Positions 58,803 through 64,000 of a stretch of DNA of 64,000 nt are shown in pieces. This DNA comes from Baylisascaris procyonis (lineage: Eukaryota > Nematoda > Chromadorea > Rhabditida > Ascarididae), in assembly GCA_037389465.1 (NCBI GenBank), contig JAZARR010000077.1, positions 62,001 through 126,000 of the forward strand. The letters run 5' to 3'. The translations under genes were made by a program, and so were the position numbers. Every line of letters begins with the position of its first letter. Within the stretch, counting starts at the first letter, position 1. Below the pieces are notes generated by a model that did not search any database, was not told where the DNA came from, and saw nothing but the letters and a program-made list of their open reading frames with translations.

Positions 58803-60255
58803 TTTCAATTATTATGAAGTAATGGCATAATAGTTTATTTTTATATCTTTTATTTTTTTTAATCTGCTAATGTATAAGGAAAAATATTTGAATTGGCATA
58901 TTATCTAAAAATTATGCATAAAATTATTGAATAAAGCTTAATAATTTCTATTTTCTATAATTAAAGACGTTATTTATAAATCTCATATTTAGCTGTGAAT
59001 AGAACATTTATATTATTGCATATGAAAACTTAATCAGTCGCTTTTTTTTTTCGTCATTTTCAATCATATGATGTTTGCATTTTTCGTTTGTTTTTAATTT
59101 TTTATTTCCAACAATTTATAAACGATGATTTTCTCAACAATTTCTATCATTTCATCAATTTAGTCGTTTTTTTTTTTTCAGTCGTTGCATTTATATTCCA
59201 CGCATATTTCTTAAATGAAAAGAAAAACGAATCTAACATATATGCTTTCGTCTTATATGCGTTTATTTGCTTTCATTTATGTGCATATGATTAGTTCAAT
59301 CTCTGATTAATCTACAATTAAGGAAAGATTCTCTTTATATCGACATAGAATTAAGGAAAAGCGCATTTTTATTAGACTCAAAAAAAGTTCAATTTATGCA
59401 CAGAAATCATCTCCCATTCCCATCCATCAATTTCTACAAAGAGATGCCAGTTATGATGAGATAATTTTGCATATTTTTTTTAAACGATTTATGTTAATTT
59501 CCGTTTAAGTGACGAATATATTGCAAAATTGACGATTCATCTTATTCATAAAAGTGAATCGTTTCTTATCTCATTTGATTTCTGCCTATTAGAATTAGTA
59601 TAATTAAAGTTTTATTTAATATGTAGATTTTCATTACATTTCCGCTGATTAAAAAAAAAAAAAATTCCATCATGTGATAAATTCACAACGATAATTACTT
59701 TTAATGAAATAATGTTTTCTTCTAAATTAAATGATCAATTAGCACAATTTGGCAATGTTTTTTTTTTTTTTTGTTTAGCATCAATACAGAAAACGATAGT
59801 TGGTTGACGGTATTATGAAATCGAATCACGTGAATTTTTGACGCTAAAAAAAGAAAAAAAAAGAAAATACAGCCTGACACAATCGAAATTGAACGTATGT
59901 ACTTTCGAAATGATTTCTAAGGGACAGCTAGCTGCCTCATATGTATGCCTAATAAGTCATCGTCAAATTCGACGGGGAAAAAAATGGATTTATTTGTGCG
60001 TTTTCGTTAGAGAATGTTGAACTCGTGAAACTCAACCACTATCAACATTTTCGCAAACAATTTTTTTTGTGTGTTTCTTTTTTCTTCTACGAAACTTTTA
60101 CTTTTATACAATGGACACATTGAATAAAAGGCAATAAAGTAATAGCTTATAGTTGGTGGTTTAAATTTAGAATTTAATAGAAATTTATAATTTCTGAAAA
60201 AAACCCATCAATTAATTGAGCATATTTTAATTGCGACAGAGCATTTTTTTTTCAA

Positions 60256-60341
60256 TTTATTTTAATTTAATTTTTAATTTAATTTAATTTAATTTTTAAT
60301 TTAATTTAATTTAATTTTTAATTTAATTTAATTTACTATCT
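60256..60341 (+). repeat. tandem AATTT-type repeat
   Basis: AATTTAATTTAATTTTTAATTT-like units repeat about four times with a period near 24 bases. Confidence 0.9.
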
Positions 60342-63300
60342 TAATATTTAATTAATTCATTAGTGTTACTACGGCAGCACTTTGCATAACGCTTAATGAG
60401 ATAATTGATTAATATGAAATCAACTAAGATTTATGTTTTTATTTGCTATCGAATTAAGGTTTTTTTTTCTTTGTCGCTGAATATTCCCACTCATTTTCAT
60501 TATTCTATGGTGAATTTGTTGCGAGATAAATAAATTTTTATTTACTAATGTTTCATTTGACTAATATTCAACTTAACGTGGAAAATACCCTATAGAAATA
60601 TATGGTTACGATCCATTTTTTTTTCAAGTTATATGCTATGGACTACATGACAACTAATGAAGTATCGCTATATAAAAGCATATTTCTTTGTTAAGGCTAT
60701 TATTTGGCTAGAACTTTAATCTTTTAGTAAATAGGCTCATAGTTCTTCGTTCAGTGGTGAAATATGGGTGAGCCAAATATATACTTCCTTCATTATTGCG
60801 GTCATTCGATCAGTGGGTATTTTCCTTTGTTTACGAATGTAAGTATTGATAGCGTTATGGGATTACCACTATTTTTATAAATATTTTATATTTATAAAAT
60901 TTCCATATATATTTAGCGAAGAAATTTTTCAAGCATCACCATTAAAATGTGCGTTCTTTCAACAAATAAAATTAATAATCCCCACCGAATGATGTCACTC
61001 TTGAAAAAAAATGCGGCATGTTAAGTCAACATTTGAAAACGTTTATTTGTCATAAAACTGTATATTTTAAACAACACATCGATGAGGTTTCTTTTACTTG
61101 CGAGCTAGAGAATAGGAACAACCCCGACCGCATTCTTCTATCGTATTTTGTGCTGCTGAAACATTTTATGCTGCTTGACGCTCTATTTTAATATGTAACT
61201 TCGTATATCATTATCGTCCTAGGAGGATGTTATATAGTTGGGAGGTAAACGGTTTGCCATCTGTCCTCTGTAGACAAATTTCTATGATGGTTCTAGAAGG
61301 TGTGCTGTACCTTATTTTTCTTTTTTCCTTTTTTTTTTTTTTTCTCAATGAAACAATCACATAGCGTCTCTAAAACACGTCTTACAGATGACTACTTTTT
61401 TATACCACAATTAAAATACAAACATTTCATTAAATCTATTGCATAATTTATGTAGATTTTTCTTTATAGAAAAGAGATAAATACAACTACAAATATATGC
61501 AATTATTTACTCATTTTAGATCGTATAGATTTTTTTTTTTCATAAAACAAGGAATGTATAGATTTTCTTTTCACAGGTCTGCGGAGGGAAAAAAGAAAGA
61601 AAAAGAAGTAGGGACTGAAATATAACTGCTGGAATAATGAAATGAGGAGTGTTTGAAATAAAAAAGAATTGCATTGTGAAAAGAATTTTTTTTAGAAAGC
61701 AGAGCATTGGTAATCGGTTAGTTGGTTCATTTCGCGCTTTGTAATCGCTATCGAAAGGCAAAAGTCACACTTTTGGTAATTCTTCCCCCAGGCTAAACGT
61801 TTAGAAGCGATGGACTGTTAATTATGATCATCGGAATGAGTGATCCTTCTCCATATAAAATGTTCGCTCATCCCTTTTGCCTCATTTCAATGCCCCGACA
61901 GTTGTCTCAGCAACCGTTCACCTTTGAGCTCTTTCTAATATTTGCAATCTTTGTTTTATTTTCATACTGGAGATATGGAGCACTAGTGATGACCTAGGTG
62001 ATGTCACCCTTTTATTGCTGTATAAATTATTGAGTGTTACGCTATGAACAAATTAGCCAGCTAGTTGGAATTTGTGCTGTTCTCGTTTGTGAAAATATTC
62101 CATCACATTGCTATGTGGCACTATACAAATGTGAATCTATTGCCTCTGAATTATTTCCTTTTAACTCAATTTTTGCATATATATTTATCAACCACAATGC
62201 ACTTCTTTGACAGTAGTTTACGTTTAATTAAACAGATTGCTGAACTCGGATGTCCATATGCAAAAATTGTTGCTTGTTAAGATTTCAATCTGCCTTAAAT
62301 CGATTGGGATTCTATTTTTGCAACCGATAGCATTGATATTGCTTTCAAAAATTATTACTGTTTAATTGAAATGTTACAAATGCCTATAGACATGAAAAAG
62401 TCTCACTTTTTTGAACAATAAATAGAAGTGCAAAAGTCGAGTTTTCATCGAACGAAACGAATAGTTAGCTCGTTTAGTGGTATTACATCAAGATAAAGCA
62501 AACATCAGTTGAATGGATAATCACTCCGAAATCGAAGCCTTTGTTTAAAGAAAATGGACCTATTATTGCGAAAATGGGATGTTCAATTCGATAGGCATGT
62601 CAATAGTCGTCGACACGTGGTTAGTGATGATATGTGCTTAGTTCTAAAATCCAGTTGATTTTATCGTTATATTCAGTGACGATTTTCGGCGATATACATA
62701 GTGACTCATTCGAGGATCGGCACTGACTATTTAATTGTCGCCACTCAACACTTTCTTTGCTCAGTAACTCACTATCGATGATGCAGATAAAAGGTCGATT
62801 GATTTCCCTCCTTCATTTCTCTACCATCCTCATCTCTTTTCCCTTCTCTTTTTTGAGAATAAATTTATTTGGAGGGGGAGAGGGGTTTCGAGATTTTCTC
62901 GTTCTGGCTGAAGTTTTCTAGTTAAATCGAAAGGGTTTTTATTATTGACAGTACTGTATGATCGTCGTTTTTCATTTGCGCTATTTCTGAATGTTATAAA
63001 AGTGGACATTTCTCGATGGTAATTTTCTTTTCTCATTGCATTTCCCTTATTACAATAGAACCATTTTGCACATCTATTTAGGAAATCAATTGTAATGAGA
63101 GCATTGTAATCGAAACTGTTGAAAAGAAGTTCTCATGTGAATGCTGGTGACGTCATCTTTTTTTTTGGTGATTTCCAGTTAGTTTACGAAAGGTTCTTGA
63201 GTGTATTTGACTCACACCTTCGTTCACTGAAGTCTTAGGAGCACCGCACTCAGGATCTATCATGACAGTTATGTAAAATGTGAATCAGAGTGCATCACTA

Positions 63301-63429
63301 CGGGGATCCTTGCTTGAAGTTTTTATAGTACCACTGAGGACGCAACTTTTAAGTTGGCTTTGAACGAACAGGAAAATTCACATTTCGGCTCTAATGTTTC
63401 CTTATCTATAGAGGAGATAAGGCGGAGGA

Positions 63430-63443
63430 GAGGGGGGGGGGGT
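63430..63443 (+). repeat. poly-G tract
   Basis: A guanine run following a GGAGGAGA stretch. Confidence 0.85.
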
Positions 63444-63526
63444 GTTCTTCTACAGTCTTGACCCTTATAAAATCTTTGCTTCCAAAATTCAGTTGACAGT
63501 GCAGAACTTTTAATTAGTTTTTGCCC

Positions 63527-63557
63527 TTCCCCCCCCCCCTTCCCCCCCTCCCCCTCG
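63527..63557 (+). repeat. poly-C tract
   Basis: Three C-runs separated by TT and T, within about 30 bases. Confidence 0.85.
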
Positions 63558-64000
63558 CCATGTTCAATTCCAAATTTACCCGAACTAGAGGACTTAGTTA
63601 TATCTTTTTAAGTCGAATATCGACTTAAGGCTTTTGTTTGATTGAAATTTTGTTGTCAGAGGTGGTAAAACATTTCTCGATATGCATCAAAAATATAAAA
63701 CAAACTACATTTGCACTTACTCATCAGAAACGATTTGATTTATTGCTAGCAATTTCTATGCAGAAATCGCATCGCATCGTTCTGCCCACCATTGTTGCAA
63801 CGATATCATTTCTCAAAGCAACAAAAATCGTTTCTCTCAATTTTTTTTTTTTTTTTTTTTTGGCTGTCTTCGCTATATGTCACCGAAATGTTTCAATCGG
63901 TGTCTTCTTCCTCGCCGTTTCAATAAAATCGCCTCCAATTTTGTTGTAAATTCTCGTTATGTTGAATATTTTGAGCTGCTACAACTTTTGCTTTTTCTTG

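Overview
The window looks like invertebrate, probably nematode, nuclear DNA. It is AT-rich, its genes are split into many small exons with GT-AG introns from about 70 bases to several kb, and it is full of simple repeats and homopolymer tracts. The nematode call is an inference from gene structure, base composition and possible spliced-leader acceptors, not a proof. There is no sign of prokaryotic organisation, CRISPR or phage.

Three protein genes could be rebuilt exon by exon with consistent reading phase. (1) Positions 117-14785, minus strand: the 5' half of a Golgi apparatus protein 1 (GLG1/ESL-1/MG-160) orthologue, eleven exons encoding a Gln/Pro/Ala-rich linker and about seven complete cysteine-rich GLG1 repeats. 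The signal-peptide exon was not found and the 3' part lies beyond position 1. (2) Positions 21180-33582, minus strand: a complete CHERP orthologue (calcium homeostasis endoplasmic reticulum protein, a U2 snRNP-associated splicing factor), sixteen exons and 811 codons plus stop, with domain order SURP, CID, Pro-rich, RS, G-patch. (3) Positions 39755-44322, plus strand: an ABHD10-like serine hydrolase, six exons and 267 codons, with Ser, Asp and His of the triad visible.

Around these: 14.8-21.2 kb is gene-poor DNA between CHERP and the known GLG1 exons (probably including the first GLG1 intron), with a diverged ~135-bp tandem duplication and several poly-C/poly-G tracts. 33.6-34.2 kb, directly divergent from CHERP, holds a ~178-codon open frame with an RNP1-like KGFGFIEF motif. 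34.2-39.7 kb is mostly AT-rich DNA with one isolated GC-richer ORF at 38.5 kb. 44.3-64 kb has no gene I can name, only a few exon-like fragments, long AT, CT and T tracts, and a striking ~620-bp near-palindromic insertion at 55604-56225 flanked by 25-bp direct repeats.

The plus strand is C/A-leaning left of about 33.6 kb and T/G-leaning right of it, matching transcription diverging from the CHERP 5' end. The three named genes have unrelated jobs (Golgi membrane protein, nuclear pre-mRNA splicing, probably mitochondrial deacylation) and do not form an operon or pathway. The most unusual single object is the foldback insertion at 55.6-56.2 kb.
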